Below, in pieces: positions 24,944 through 34,506 of a DNA stretch of 52,941 bases. The position numbers and the translations under genes were made by a program. This DNA comes from Lachnospiraceae bacterium (lineage in GTDB: Bacteria; Bacillota; Clostridia; Lachnospirales; Lachnospiraceae): NCBI GenBank assembly GCA_028692975.1, contig JAQUWF010000009.1, positions 1 through 52,941 on the forward strand. The letters run 5' to 3'. The notes beneath the pieces are model-generated. The model searched no databases. It saw only the letters and a program-made list of their open reading frames with translations, and had not been told where the DNA came from. Position 1 is the first letter of the stretch; each line of letters opens with the position of its first letter.

Positions 24944-26224
24944 TTACTTATTGCGGTAAATAATATCTTCTCTTCCCGGTCCATTGGAAACCATCGTAAT
25001 CGGGAACCCAAGTTTTTCTTCCACAAATTCAATATATTTTCTGCAGTTTTCCGGTAAATCTTCGTACGTACGGATACCGCGGATATCGCAATTCCAGCCC
25101 GGAAGAACCTCCAAAACAGGTTTTGCTTTCTCCAGTTTTGCGGTAACAGGAAACTCTGTCGTCACTTCCCCATCGATCTCATAACCGATACATACCGGAA
25201 TTTCCTCCAGATATCCCAGTACATCCAGTACCGTAAACGCTACATCCGTCGTCCCCTGTATACGGCAGCCATATTTGGAAGCCACCACGTCGAACCATCC
25301 CATTCTTCTTGGACGGCCTGTTGTTGCACCAAACTCACCACCATCGCCACCGCGGCGTCTCAACTCGTCTGCCTCCTCGCCAAATATCTCAGAAACAAAA
25401 GCGCCTGCGCCCACAGCACTGGAATATGCCTTACATACGGTAATGATCTGTTTGATCTCATATGGCGGTACACCCGCTCCGATGGCGCCATACGCTGCCA
25501 GTGTGGAAGAGGAAGTAACCATTGGGTAAATTCCATGATCCGGATCTTTCAGAGAACCAAGCTGGCCTTCCAGCAGGATCTCTTTGCCTTCTTTTAATGC
25601 ATTCCACAGATACAGGGAAACATCACATACATAAGGTTCTACCATCTCACGGTAAGTTCTCAGTTCCTCCATGATATCTTCCACCTTCAGCAACGGTTTG
25701 TGATACAGATGCTCCAGCATTACATTCTTTTTCTCGCAGATATTTTCAACTTTTTCTTTCAGACGTTCTTCATCGAATAATTCACTTACCTGAAAGCCAA
25801 TCTTTGCATATTTATCAGAATAAAATGGTGCGATGCCGGATTTGGTAGATCCGAATGATTTACCTGCCAGTCTTTCTTCCTCGTATTGATCAAAAAGAAT
25901 GTGATAAGACATAACCATCTGCGCCCGGTCAGATACTTTGATCTTCGGCATTGGTACGCCCTTATCTACGATACTCTGGATTTCTTTAAAAAGAACCGGA
26001 ATATTCAGCGCAACACCATTTCCAATGACACTGGTGGTGTGATTATAGAAAACGCCAGACGGCAGTGTGTGCAGTGCAAATTTGCCATAGTTATTTACAA
26101 TCGTATGGCCGGCATTTGCTCCTCCCTGAAAGCGAACGATAATATCGGCGGTCTCGCCCAGCATATCGGTAATCTTTCCTTTTCCTTCGTCTCCCCAGTT
26201 AGCTCCTACAACTGCTTTAATCAT
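24944..26224 (-). CDS. purA: Adenylosuccinate synthetase
   Basis: 426 aa. Joins IMP and aspartate using GTP, the first step to AMP. N-terminal P-loop VVGANWGDEGKGKITD, IMP-binding QGGANAGHT, and the signature KSGIAPFYSDK; C-terminal GTP-binding region near RGIRTYEDLP. Length is normal. The gene follows purB by 12 bp. Start MIKAVVGA with AGGAGG site. Confidence 0.98.
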   Translation of the reverse strand: MIKAVVGANWGDEGKGKITDMLGETADIIVRFQGGANAGHTIVNNYGKFALHTLPSGVFYNHTTSVIGNGVALNIPVLFKEIQSIVDKGVPMPKIKVSDRAQMVMSYHILFDQYEEERLAGKSFGSTKSGIAPFYSDKYAKIGFQVSELFDEERLKEKVENICEKKNVMLEHLYHKPLLKVEDIMEELRTYREMVEPYVCDVSLYLWNALKEGKEILLEGQLGSLKDPDHGIYPMVTSSSTLAAYGAIGAGVPPYEIKQIITVCKAYSSAVGAGAFVSEIFGEEADELRRRGGDGGEFGATTGRPRRMGWFDVVASKYGCRIQGTTDVAFTVLDVLGYLEEIPVCIGYEIDGEVTTEFPVTAKLEKAKPVLEVLPGWNCDIRGIRTYEDLPENCRKYIEFVEEKLGFPITMVSNGPGREDIIYRNK

Positions 26225-26236
26225 AACGTTGTCCTC

Positions 26237-27667
26237 CTAAACATTAATCTCGGCTTTAACACCAAGTAACTCTTTGTTTTCCTCGAGAATCGGTGTAACT
26301 ACATTTTTCATGAAAGCATCCACCTGTACTTCCGCACGGCCTGTATATTTGGACGGATCCATGGTCTTCTTCAGATCTTCCAGACTCAGATTGAATGCCG
26401 GGTCTGCTGCGATCAGCTCCAAGAGATTGTTATCTTTTCCTTCCACTTTCACATTGCGACCTGCTTCCATGGATAATTCACGGATGCGCTCGTGGAGTTC
26501 CTGACGGTCTCCGCCTGCTTTTACTGCATCCATCATAATGTTTTCTGTCGCCATAAATGGCAGTTCAGACATGAGGCGCTTCTCAATAACCTTCGGATAA
26601 ACCACCAGACCATCCACTACATTCAGATACAGATCCAGAATACCATCGATCGCCAGGAAGCCTTCCGGTACGGAAAGTCTCTTGTTGGCAGAATCATCCA
26701 GGGTACGCTCAAACCACTGTGTGGCGGAGGTGATGGCTGGATTCAGCGCATCTACCATAACATAACGCGAAAGGGATGCAATACGCTCGCTGCGCATAGG
26801 ATTACGTTTGTAAGCCATGGCTGAAGAACCAATCTGACTCTTCTCAAAAGGCTCTTCTACTTCCTTGAGATGCTGCAGCAGACGGATATCATTGGAAAAT
26901 TTATGTGCGCTGGCTGCGATGCCTGCCAGTACATTGACTACTCTCGTATCTACCTTTCTGGAATAGGTCTGTCCGGATACCGGATAACAGGCAGCAAATC
27001 CCATCTTCTCAGCGATCATTGGATCGATCTTATCGATGGTCTCCTGATCTCCGTCAAAGAGTTCCAGAAAACTTGCCTGTGTGCCGGTGGTTCCCTTGGA
27101 ACCTAGCAATTTCATGCCATCAAGAACGTAGTCTACATCCTCTAGATCCAGCAGCAGTTCCTGCATCCACAGAGTGGCACGTTTTCCCACTGTTGTGGGC
27201 TGCGCCGGCTGGAAATGCGTAAATGCCAGTGTAGGCAGCGCCTTGTATTCTTCTGCGAATTTGGCCAGCTCTGCGATCACATTCACGAGTTTTTTCTTCA
27301 CCAGTTTCAGTGCTTCTGTCATAACGATAATATCGGTATTGTCGCCTACATAACAGGAGGTCGCGCCCAGATGAATGATGCCTTTTGCCTTTGGACACTG
27401 TACGCCGTATGCATACACGTGGGACATAACATCATGGCGTACTTCCTTTTCACGGGCTTTTGCCACATCATAGTTGATATCATCCACATGTGCTTTTAAT
27501 TCATCAATCTGCTCCTGTGTAATATTTAACCCCAGTTCTTTTTCTGTCTCTGCCAGGGCAATCCACAGTTTTCTCCAGGTAGTAAATTTCATATCAGGGG
27601 AAAAGATAAACTGCATCTCCTTGCTGGCATACCGCTCGGATAATGGACTCTGGTATCTATCGTTCAT
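26237..27667 (-). CDS. purB: Adenylosuccinate lyase
   Basis: 476 aa. Fumarase/aspartase superfamily enzyme that acts twice: it releases fumarate from SAICAR and from adenylosuccinate. Signature loop GSSAMAYKRNPMRSE (about 290-305) carries the catalytic Ser. FTHFQPAQPTTVGKR holds the catalytic His. Length fits the long (eukaryote-like) PurB group. It follows purF by 11 bp, within the pur operon. Confidence 0.97.
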   Translation of the reverse strand: MNDRYQSPLSERYASKEMQFIFSPDMKFTTWRKLWIALAETEKELGLNITQEQIDELKAHVDDINYDVAKAREKEVRHDVMSHVYAYGVQCPKAKGIIHLGATSCYVGDNTDIIVMTEALKLVKKKLVNVIAELAKFAEEYKALPTLAFTHFQPAQPTTVGKRATLWMQELLLDLEDVDYVLDGMKLLGSKGTTGTQASFLELFDGDQETIDKIDPMIAEKMGFAACYPVSGQTYSRKVDTRVVNVLAGIAASAHKFSNDIRLLQHLKEVEEPFEKSQIGSSAMAYKRNPMRSERIASLSRYVMVDALNPAITSATQWFERTLDDSANKRLSVPEGFLAIDGILDLYLNVVDGLVVYPKVIEKRLMSELPFMATENIMMDAVKAGGDRQELHERIRELSMEAGRNVKVEGKDNNLLELIAADPAFNLSLEDLKKTMDPSKYTGRAEVQVDAFMKNVVTPILEENKELLGVKAEINV

Positions 27668-27678
27668 AGTAATTCTCC

Positions 27679-29091
27679 TTATTTCTCATATTCTCCACGA
27701 ATATCATCCGCAGGAGGTTTCATTGGATAATTCCCTGTAAAGCATCCTTTGCAGATAGGCTGTCCGCCTGCTATCTGCTCCAGCCTGCCGATCTCCAGAT
27801 AACCCAGCGTATCTGCGCCGATAATCTGACGAATCTCTTCCAGGCTGTGATTGTACGCAATCAGCTGATCCCGCTCCGGCACGTCGGTTCCGAAGTAGCA
27901 CGGCCATAAAAATGGCGGAGAGCTGACTCTCATATGTACCTCTTTGGCTCCTGCCTCTTTGAGCATGGTCACGATGCGGTCACTGGTCGTGCCGCGGACG
28001 ATGGAATCATCGATCATGATGACCCTTTTGCCCGCTACCGCCTCCTTCAGCACATTCAGTTTGACCTGTACGCTGGATTCACGATTGCTCTGTTTTGGTT
28101 TGATAAAAGTACGTCCCACATAACTGTTTTTCACAAAAGCAGTCCCGTATGGAATACCGGACTCCAGGGAATATCCCAGTGCAGCGGCATTGCCGGACTC
28201 CGGTACACCCACAACAAGGTCCGCCTCCACAGGCGAATCCATAGCCAGGTACTTGCCCGCCAGGATCCTGGACTGATATACGCTGATGCCGTCAATATGA
28301 CTGTCCGGTCTGGCAAAATATATATATTCGAAAATACATCTGCCCTGCTTTTCCAGCGGTAGACAACGGCTGGTATCGGACATAATCCCCTGCGGGGTAA
28401 TGGTCACGATCTCGCCCGGCTCCACGTTCCGCACAAACTGGGCACCGATGGTATCCAGCGCGCAGCTTTCAGAAGCCAGAATATAAGCATTGTCTCTTTT
28501 TCCGATACACAATGGTTTGAAGCCGTAAGGGTCGCGGACTCCGATGAGTTTTCTCGGAGACATAACAACGAGGGAATAAGCGCCCTTTAACTTATCGACG
28601 GCTCTTCCCACGGCTTCTTCTACACTTTTACTTTTTACTCGTTCTCTTGCAATATGGTAAGCGATCACTTCCGTGTCAATGGTCGTCTGAAAAATAGCAC
28701 CGCCATATTCCAGTTCCTTCCGAAGTTCTGCCGCATTGATCAGATTGCCATTGTGTGCAAGACCTAAGGTCCCTTTTACATAATTCAAAACCAGAGGCTG
28801 TGCATTTTCTCTGGTGCTGGCTCCCGCCGTAGAATAGCGTACATGTCCTACACCGATATCACCCTGCAGCCCATCAAGGGCACCTTCCACGAATACCTCG
28901 TTTACCAGGCCCATGCCTTTGTAAGAATCTACTTTTCCTTTGGGTCCACTGGTATCGCTGACTGCAATACCACAACTTTCCTGTCCACGATGCTGCAGGG
29001 CCAGGAGTCCATAGTAGATGGAGGAGGCAACATTGCCTCCATCCAGATCATAAATGCCAAATACACCACATTCCTCGTGTAATTTACTCAT
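27679..29091 (-). CDS. purF: Amidophosphoribosyltransferase
   Basis: 470 aa. Makes phosphoribosylamine from PRPP and glutamine, the first step of purine synthesis. An N-terminal propeptide MSKLHEE precedes CGVFGIYD, where Cys8 becomes the nucleophile after self-cleavage. The PRPP loop is RVIMIDDSIVRGTTSDRIV. Cys residues near the C-terminus (GGQPICKGCFTGNYP), as in Bacillus PurF, suggest an oxygen-sensitive 4Fe-4S cluster. It follows purC by 15 bp. Confidence 0.98.
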   Translation of the reverse strand: MSKLHEECGVFGIYDLDGGNVASSIYYGLLALQHRGQESCGIAVSDTSGPKGKVDSYKGMGLVNEVFVEGALDGLQGDIGVGHVRYSTAGASTRENAQPLVLNYVKGTLGLAHNGNLINAAELRKELEYGGAIFQTTIDTEVIAYHIARERVKSKSVEEAVGRAVDKLKGAYSLVVMSPRKLIGVRDPYGFKPLCIGKRDNAYILASESCALDTIGAQFVRNVEPGEIVTITPQGIMSDTSRCLPLEKQGRCIFEYIYFARPDSHIDGISVYQSRILAGKYLAMDSPVEADLVVGVPESGNAAALGYSLESGIPYGTAFVKNSYVGRTFIKPKQSNRESSVQVKLNVLKEAVAGKRVIMIDDSIVRGTTSDRIVTMLKEAGAKEVHMRVSSPPFLWPCYFGTDVPERDQLIAYNHSLEEIRQIIGADTLGYLEIGRLEQIAGGQPICKGCFTGNYPMKPPADDIRGEYEK

Positions 29092-29106
29092 TCAGCAAAA
29101 TCCTTC

Positions 29107-29814
29107 CTATAAGCCCAGTCTCTTAAATACCTCGTTGTAAGCCTCTTCCACGTTGCCCATGTCTCTTCTGAAACGGTCTTTGTCTAATTTTGCGTTGGTC
29201 TCCACATCCCACAGTCTGCATGTATCCGGAGAGACCTCGTCTGCAAGGATGATCTTGCCGTCTTTGTCTTTACCGAATTCGATCTTGAAATCGATGAGTT
29301 TCATGCCTGCTGCCAGAAAATACGCTTTCAGGATCTCATTGATTTCCTTTGTGTATGTTTTGATGGTGTCAATCTCTTCCTGTGTAGCCAGTCCCAATGC
29401 CAATGCATAATCGTCATTGATAAACGGATCGCCCAGGTCGTCATCCTTGTAACTGAACTCCAGGATTGGGCAGAGCAGCTGTTTGCCTTCCTCTACGCCC
29501 ATTCTCTTGGAAAAGCTTCCTGCTGCAACATTACGTACGATAACTTCCAATGGAACAATGCTGACTTTCTTTACAGCAGTTTCCCGGTCACTTAACTCCT
29601 CAACTAAATGGGTCGGTACTCCTTTTTCTTCCATCATCTTGAAAACATGGTTGGTCATACGGTTATTTACAACACCTTTTCCAACGATCGTTCCTTTTTT
29701 CTCTCCATTGAATGCAGTTGCATCATCCTTGTAATCTACGATCACAACATCCGGATCTTCTGTGGTCCAAACTTTTTTTGCTTTGCCTTCATACATAAGT
29801 TCTTTCTTTTCCAT
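29107..29814 (-). CDS. purC: SAICAR synthetase (phosphoribosylaminoimidazole-succinocarboxamide synthase)
   Basis: 235 aa. N-terminal KKELMYEGKAKKVWTTEDP and YKDDATAFNGEKKG nucleotide-binding regions; signature DFKIEFGKDKDGKIILADEVSPD. Joins CAIR and aspartate with ATP. First gene of purC-purF-purB-purA; ATG after GGAAAGGTGACAATCC. A leader of about 90 nt with a hairpin precedes it. Confidence 0.98.
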   Translation of the reverse strand: MEKKELMYEGKAKKVWTTEDPDVVIVDYKDDATAFNGEKKGTIVGKGVVNNRMTNHVFKMMEEKGVPTHLVEELSDRETAVKKVSIVPLEVIVRNVAAGSFSKRMGVEEGKQLLCPILEFSYKDDDLGDPFINDDYALALGLATQEEIDTIKTYTKEINEILKAYFLAAGMKLIDFKIEFGKDKDGKIILADEVSPDTCRLWDVETNAKLDKDRFRRDMGNVEEAYNEVFKRLGL

Positions 29815-29869
29815 GGATTGTCACCTTTCCTTTGTAAGTTGTTCATAAATTTTTTCATATGTTATATCC

Positions 29870-29891
29870 AGCACGGTATTGTAACCATGCT
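29870..29891 (-). promoter_or_regulatory. Hairpin in the purC leader
   Basis: AGCACGGT (29870-29877) pairs with ACCATGCT (29884-29891) around a 6-nt loop. No T-run follows. It may be a leader stem or dyad operator. No guanine riboswitch core was seen. Confidence 0.35.
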
Positions 29892-29910
29892 AAACAGTTA
29901 ACCACACTTT

Positions 29911-29939
29911 AATATACACTATATACTTCATAAAAACAA
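29911..29939 (-). promoter_or_regulatory. Possible promoter of the pur operon
   Basis: Minus strand TTGTTT (29939-29934), 17 bp, TATATT (29916-29911). The -35 is weak. Confidence 0.4.
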
Positions 29940-29943
29940 GGTT

Positions 29944-30705
29944 TTAGTTCTGATTAAATCTGCCTAAAAATTCTTTCATTCTTGCATTGTCAGATGAGAA
30001 TACGGCTTCCGGTGTTCCCTCCTGGGCAATGACTCCCTTGTCCATGAAGATAACCCGGTCCGAAATATCCTTGGCAAACTGCATCTCATGGGTAACAATC
30101 ACCATGGTAATATGCAGGTCTGCCAGAGATTTGATCACCTTAAGCACCTCTCCAGTCAGTTCCGGATCCAGTGCGGAAGTCGGTTCGTCAAAAAAGAGTA
30201 TCTTGGGGTTGGAGGCCAGGGCTCTTGCTATGGCCACACGCTGGCACTGCCCGCCGGACAGCTGATATGGATAAGCATCAGCCTTGTCCGCCAGTCCCAT
30301 TTTATCCAGCCACTCCATGGCTTCTTTTTTCACTTCGGCTTTGTCCCTTTTCTGTACGTGGAGCGGCGCATCCATCACATTCTTCAATACAGAATAATGC
30401 GGAAAAAGATTAAAGTTCTGAAATACCAGCCCGAAGTAAGAATAAATACGTTTCGCATCCGCGCCTTTTGGCATGACAGCCCTGCCATTCTCTCCCATAT
30501 ACACCGCGCGATCATTCAGGTAACGGATCTCGCCGCCGTCTATGGTCTCCAGCATAGTGGCACAACGCAGCAAGGTTGATTTTCCCGAGCCGGAAGGTCC
30601 TATGATGGACAGGATTTCTCCTTCTCTTACCGATAAGGAGATATCTTTGATTACTTCAAGATCATCAAAATGTTTTTTAATATGATTCATTTCCAGTAAA
30701 TTCAT
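29944..30705 (-). CDS. Polar amino acid ABC transporter, ATP-binding protein (second system)
   Basis: 253 aa. Walker [11 protein letters not shown]-loop LVFQNFNLF, signature LSGGQCQR, Walker [15 protein letters not shown]-loop VTHEM. A roughly 15-residue insertion before the Q-loop ([20 protein letters not shown]) is absent from the paralogue at 6772. Gene order lipoprotein-permease-ATPase is the same as in the first system, but sequences are only moderately alike, so the two probably serve different amino acids. The 128-bp gap to purC has no obvious terminator. Confidence 0.95.
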   Translation of the reverse strand: MNLLEMNHIKKHFDDLEVIKDISLSVREGEILSIIGPSGSGKSTLLRCATMLETIDGGEIRYLNDRAVYMGENGRAVMPKGADAKRIYSYFGLVFQNFNLFPHYSVLKNVMDAPLHVQKRDKAEVKKEAMEWLDKMGLADKADAYPYQLSGGQCQRVAIARALASNPKILFFDEPTSALDPELTGEVLKVIKSLADLHITMVIVTHEMQFAKDISDRVIFMDKGVIAQEGTPEAVFSSDNARMKEFLGRFNQN

Positions 30706-30715
30706 CTTCTTCTCC

Positions 30716-31366
30716 TTATTGATAATAATTTAATTTCTTCTCTGCATGTTCCATGATCACAGCCACCAACAGATTGAATATGTAATAGAATACCGCCGCC
30801 ACTATGAACGGAACGAAAGTAGTTTCTTTCGCTGCAATCTGCTTTGCCAGGGTAAACATCTCTGTGTAGGCGATGGCAAAGGCCAGGGAGGTATCTTTTA
30901 CCAGCGTGATCACCTCATTGGTCACAGCCGGAAGAATACGTTTGATAACCTGGGGCAGAATAATCTTGAAGAATGTCTGCGCCCTGCTGTATCCCAAAAT
31001 CTGTGCCGCCTCATACTGTCCTGACGGCATGGATTCGATACCCGAACGGTAAATTTCTGCAAAGTACGCCGCATAATTCAGAGCAAATGCCAGAATAACC
31101 GCTATAAAACGATATGGCCCTCCGATATTAGCCTCCCACAGGTAGAATGGACCAAAAAACACCACCAGAAGCTGCAGCATCAGCGGCGTTCCGCGCATGA
31201 CGGAAATATATATTTTCACTATAAAACTGACTATTTTATTTTTGGACATTCTTCCAAAAGAAATAATCAACCCCAATGGCAGTGAAAAAACCAGGGTCAA
31301 AATAAATATGCCCATGGATTTGAGCATTCCGCCTGCCAGCATTTCCAATATTTTCGTAAAATCCAT
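30716..31366 (-). CDS. Polar amino acid ABC transporter, permease (second system)
   Basis: 216 aa. [23 protein letters not shown] and further hydrophobic segments give about five membrane helices. [10 protein letters not shown] and the EAA loop ([23 protein letters not shown]) are typical. It is followed by the ATPase after 10 bp. A strong terminator hairpin lies between it and the lipoprotein gene, so permease and ATPase should be made in lower amounts. Confidence 0.95.
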   Translation of the reverse strand: MDFTKILEMLAGGMLKSMGIFILTLVFSLPLGLIISFGRMSKNKIVSFIVKIYISVMRGTPLMLQLLVVFFGPFYLWEANIGGPYRFIAVILAFALNYAAYFAEIYRSGIESMPSGQYEAAQILGYSRAQTFFKIILPQVIKRILPAVTNEVITLVKDTSLAFAIAYTEMFTLAKQIAAKETTFVPFIVAAVFYYIFNLLVAVIMEHAEKKLNYYQ

Positions 31367-31418
31367 TCTCGTCCTCCCTGTCCGGTTCGCATCACGCTAT
31401 ACTGACTGCGAACTAAAA

Positions 31419-31452
31419 CCCCGGGACTTGTTTTTCTATACAAGTCTCGGGG
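31419..31452 (-). terminator. Internal terminator between lipoprotein and permease genes
   Basis: CCCCGGGACTTGT (31419-31431) pairs with ACAAGTCTCGGGG (31440-31452). On the minus strand the stem is followed by TTTT. It sits inside an otherwise intact operon and would make lipoprotein transcripts more abundant than the distal genes. Confidence 0.8.
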
Positions 31453-31463
31453 ATTATCCTTCT

Positions 31464-32354
31464 TTATTCTGCTTTCAAACAAACCATATCGGCTATATCG
31501 TATTTCTCTGCCAGTTTCGTAAAGGTTCCGTCTTTGACCAGTTCTTTTAAAGCTTCATTGACCTGATCTCTTGTGCCGGTATCATCTTTACGGAAGCCAA
31601 TGGCATACTTTTCCGTATTTAATTCTTCATCAAGAATCGCGTATCCTTCTCCTCTGGTCTCCAGCTGATATTTGGCTACGCCTACATCCATGGCGATGGC
31701 ATCTACGCTGCCTGCCTGCAATTCAACAAAAGCGCTGTTGTAATCCGGGAATTCCTGTAAAGTTGCAAAGGTGTCAGCCAGTTTTTTCTGACCTTCCTCA
31801 TCCTGTAAAAGTTCCAGTGCTGCGGAAGATGCCTGTACGCCAACGATCTTTCCTGACAGTCCAGCCAGATCCTTTATACCGCTGCTCTCCGACACTACCA
31901 TTACCTGACTGTTATCCACATAAGGATCGGACCATGTATAATCGTCCTCACGTCCATTCATGGTGAAGCCATTCCAGATACAGTCGATGGAGCCGGAATT
32001 TAATTCCATATCTTTGGAATCCCAGGCGATCGGTGTCTTTACCAGTTTCCATCCCTTCAGGTCACATACAGCCTGTGCCAGTTCCAGGTCAAATCCGGTG
32101 TAATCCCCATTATCATCCATATAACCATATGGCGGATATTCCGCATCAAAACCTACGGTGAAGGTGTCTCCTTCTTTTTTCGCCACGCTGGTAATTGTCT
32201 CTGTTTTTGCCTCTGTTTCTTCTGTTGTTTCTTTTCCTTCTTCAGTTGTTGGAGCAGTATCCTTTTTTTCCTCGGATGAATTGCTGCCACATCCTACTGT
32301 AAGGCTTCCAACCATAGCAGCTGCCAGAAGTACACTTAATATTTTCTTCTTCAT
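31464..32354 (-). CDS. Polar amino acid ABC transporter, substrate-binding lipoprotein (second system)
   Basis: 296 aa. Lipobox VGCG (SLTVGCGSN), Thr/Glu-rich linker (EEGKETTEETEAKTET), then an SBP family 3 domain (FTVGFDAEYPPYGYMDDNG; GFDLELAQAVCDLKGW). The region WNGFTMNGREDDYTWSDPY holds the ligand-binding Arg. Externally anchored. Ligand uncertain; the long linker and acidic loops differ from the first system. ATG after AGGAGAAAAA. Confidence 0.94.
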   Translation of the reverse strand: MKKKILSVLLAAAMVGSLTVGCGSNSSEEKKDTAPTTEEGKETTEETEAKTETITSVAKKEGDTFTVGFDAEYPPYGYMDDNGDYTGFDLELAQAVCDLKGWKLVKTPIAWDSKDMELNSGSIDCIWNGFTMNGREDDYTWSDPYVDNSQVMVVSESSGIKDLAGLSGKIVGVQASSAALELLQDEEGQKKLADTFATLQEFPDYNSAFVELQAGSVDAIAMDVGVAKYQLETRGEGYAILDEELNTEKYAIGFRKDDTGTRDQVNEALKELVKDGTFTKLAEKYDIADMVCLKAE

Positions 32355-32405
32355 TTTTTCTCCTCCTAAATCCCTCTTGTGCTCTACCTTGATAAAGCAC
32401 TACTA

Positions 32406-32435
32406 TAATATAGCATAGGGATCTGGACCGTGTCA
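32406..32435 (-). promoter_or_regulatory. Promoter of the second amino acid ABC operon
   Basis: Minus strand TTGACA (32435-32430), 18 bp, TATATT (32411-32406). Confidence 0.7.
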
Positions 32436-32445
32436 ACGAAAAAGA

Positions 32446-33228
32446 CTACAATCCTGTGCTGTTGTGATACTCCCGCGTCAGATTGTCAAGCAGTGCCCGG
32501 ATGTCCTCCTCCGAATCACCTTCCGGCACCTGTATCCTTGCCTGTTCCAGTTCTTCCCGGATCTCCGTCCGCAGTCGTTCTTCCACCTGTAGATCTTCTA
32601 ATTTCTGTTGGTATTTCTCCTGGGGCTTTGTCACCGCGTAAGCACTCAGATAGGTCTTTAAAGCCGCCGGTGTAAGGACCTGCTCATAAGTTTTCCGGAA
32701 GCAGTCCAGGGCTTCCTCATATAAGAACATGCGCATATAGGCGCAGCCCATATTGTGATACACGCCGCCGATGAACTGTCCGCCCAGATTGGTATCCTTT
32801 ACGTCCACCAGTGCCTGCCGATATACTTTGATGGCATTGATGTACTTTTTATGCTCTACCAGGTAATCTCCTTTTAATTTCTGCCGCACCACAGAAGGCT
32901 GTTCTTCCAGCCGCACCAGTTGATTGTTCAGTTCCCGAAATTCCTCATGGGTCAGATAATTATTCACTTTGAATATAGGAAGAATAAAATCACCAAGGCT
33001 CTGGTTTTCCTCTAATACCTTATATAATTTCTGGTATAACTGTTTCAGATCCAACTCGTCCCGTATCCAATCACACAGTTCCTCATTGATGATCGTGGAA
33101 TCCAGCAGATAGATATTATGATGAATGTAATAGCACAGTTCTTCCCATGCGTAAATATTTGCGCTGATATTCTCTATATAATAGGGAATCTCTGCCCGTT
33201 TGGTCTGACATAGCCGATATCCGCTCAT
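32446..33228 (-). CDS. TPR-like helical protein of the DUF5717-DUF5716 operon
   Basis: 260 aa, ATG after AGAGGAGGAAAGCA, 12 bp downstream of the DUF5716 gene. The middle (about residues 115-190: KLKGDYLVEHKKYINAIKVYRQALVDV; GGVYHNMGCAYMRMFLYEEALDCFRKTYEQV) shows two to three TPR units. The N-terminus is helical without a known domain, and the C-terminal 60 residues are a charged, probably coiled-coil segment. No signal peptide, so cytoplasmic. It is likely a partner protein of the two upstream genes. Confidence 0.85.
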   Translation of the reverse strand: MSGYRLCQTKRAEIPYYIENISANIYAWEELCYYIHHNIYLLDSTIINEELCDWIRDELDLKQLYQKLYKVLEENQSLGDFILPIFKVNNYLTHEEFRELNNQLVRLEEQPSVVRQKLKGDYLVEHKKYINAIKVYRQALVDVKDTNLGGQFIGGVYHNMGCAYMRMFLYEEALDCFRKTYEQVLTPAALKTYLSAYAVTKPQEKYQQKLEDLQVEERLRTEIREELEQARIQVPEGDSEEDIRALLDNLTREYHNSTGL

Positions 33229-33240
33229 TGCTTTCCTCCT

Positions 33241-34488
33241 CTAAAAGGTCAGGGTTTCCCTCCACACCTTTTTACTCGTTGGGAATAATTCCCCAAATCC
33301 CATATCTTCCACCGTCACCAGACATTTGTCCGGCGCGTCACACTCTGCCTTCAGGTGCAGCCTGGTGGCGCGGTTTGGACGTTCCGGCAGTCCCGGAAGC
33401 GGCATGCTGTATGCCTTTTTCTCTCCGCCTTCCATACGGTGTACCAGAAAGGTCAGGCTATCCTTATCATCCAGGATCAACTCACATTCCTGCACCGCCT
33501 CATACCAGTTCACACCCGCCACGATCAGCGGATAGTAAGCACTCACGCCGGATACCAGCATCTCCATGCCAAGATTGGTCCGCACCAGATCCTGTCCGAG
33601 ATACAGATAATTCTTTAGATTCTTTTCCTCAGTCTTTTCTTTCGCCGCAAAGCAGGCGCCCTTCACGAACAGATTATTTCCATAAAAGACATGCCTGTGT
33701 CCGCTGCATAAAAGCGGCACGGACTGTTTTGCCCATTCTTTATCGAAGCCCTCACCGGTGATAAACACACTGGAAAACATTCCCGACCTCATGGTCTGCT
33801 CAATAAACTCACGAAACTCCCTGTCTCTTTGCTCGGGCAGTTCCGCCAGGGATGTCTGTTGGAGATTCTGCAGCTGCACCATGGCCGGCCTGGTCTTGTG
33901 GTCGGCTGACAATTCCTCGAAGGCTACCTGATCCGACGCAAACGTATACAGGGCAGCCTTGCGGCTCCAGATTTCCGGTTTCTGGTTCATGGTATAATAA
34001 TAAAAACTTTCTCTAAAATCCTGAATGTAATATTTTTCTTTGGAAAACCCCATATGTTCATAGGCTTTCCGCACATTCTGCACGAAGATCTTGTCCAGGG
34101 ACTGGCAGGTCATCATAATACCGCCGATGGCTTTTCGCAGATCCTGTATGCCCAGCATACGCAGGGACTCTCGCAGAAATACCTCCAGAAGTTCCCATGG
34201 TTCCATGGATGTATTGTCTATAATAGAAGGTGTCGCACTCTGGCACCGTTCATACAGGTCGGAAATATAAATCCCACCCGGCTGATGTCCAAAATATTCC
34301 GCCTCCAGTCCAAAGTGCCATTCATTGCGCCCCTCGATCTTACACAAAGCCGTAGGGAAATCATAAAGACTGGTTCCCACCTTGGTGGGAATGGACAACG
34401 GTTCCTGATTTTTGCGGTCGTAATAGCACAGTTGAGAAGTCTTTGCTCCCAATTCATAGCCAATTAATATATTTCGAATCTCATTCAT
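33241..34488 (-). CDS. DUF5716 protein with degenerate Hsp70/actin-type ATPase fold
   Basis: 415 aa from ATG 34488, preceded by GGCAGGAGT; an ATG at 34503 lies in the ribosome site. The order of motifs follows Hsp70: phosphate-1 LIGYELGAKTS (8-18, like GIDLGTTNS but with Glu for Asp), SLYDFPTALCKI...WHFGLEA (40-63, like TTPSVVAF...LVGQPAK), IQDFRESFYYY (155-165, like INEPTAAALAY), SSVFITGEGF (239-248, like EVVLVGGSTR) and NLFVKGACFAAKE (272-284, like EAVAYGAAVQAA). The catalytic Asp and the GGGT motif are not conserved, so it may be a pseudo-ATPase. The fold assignment is my inference from motif order; family function is unknown. Confidence 0.8.
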   Translation of the reverse strand: MNEIRNILIGYELGAKTSQLCYYDRKNQEPLSIPTKVGTSLYDFPTALCKIEGRNEWHFGLEAEYFGHQPGGIYISDLYERCQSATPSIIDNTSMEPWELLEVFLRESLRMLGIQDLRKAIGGIMMTCQSLDKIFVQNVRKAYEHMGFSKEKYYIQDFRESFYYYTMNQKPEIWSRKAALYTFASDQVAFEELSADHKTRPAMVQLQNLQQTSLAELPEQRDREFREFIEQTMRSGMFSSVFITGEGFDKEWAKQSVPLLCSGHRHVFYGNNLFVKGACFAAKEKTEEKNLKNYLYLGQDLVRTNLGMEMLVSGVSAYYPLIVAGVNWYEAVQECELILDDKDSLTFLVHRMEGGEKKAYSMPLPGLPERPNRATRLHLKAECDAPDKCLVTVEDMGFGELFPTSKKVWRETLTF

Positions 34489-34506
34489 ACTCCTGCCTCC
34501 CATTGA

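Noticed and set aside
29815-29943. Purine riboswitch or PurR box before purC
   Set aside because: I looked for the conserved purine aptamer core and for a Bacillus-type PurBox and saw neither, only a short hairpin.
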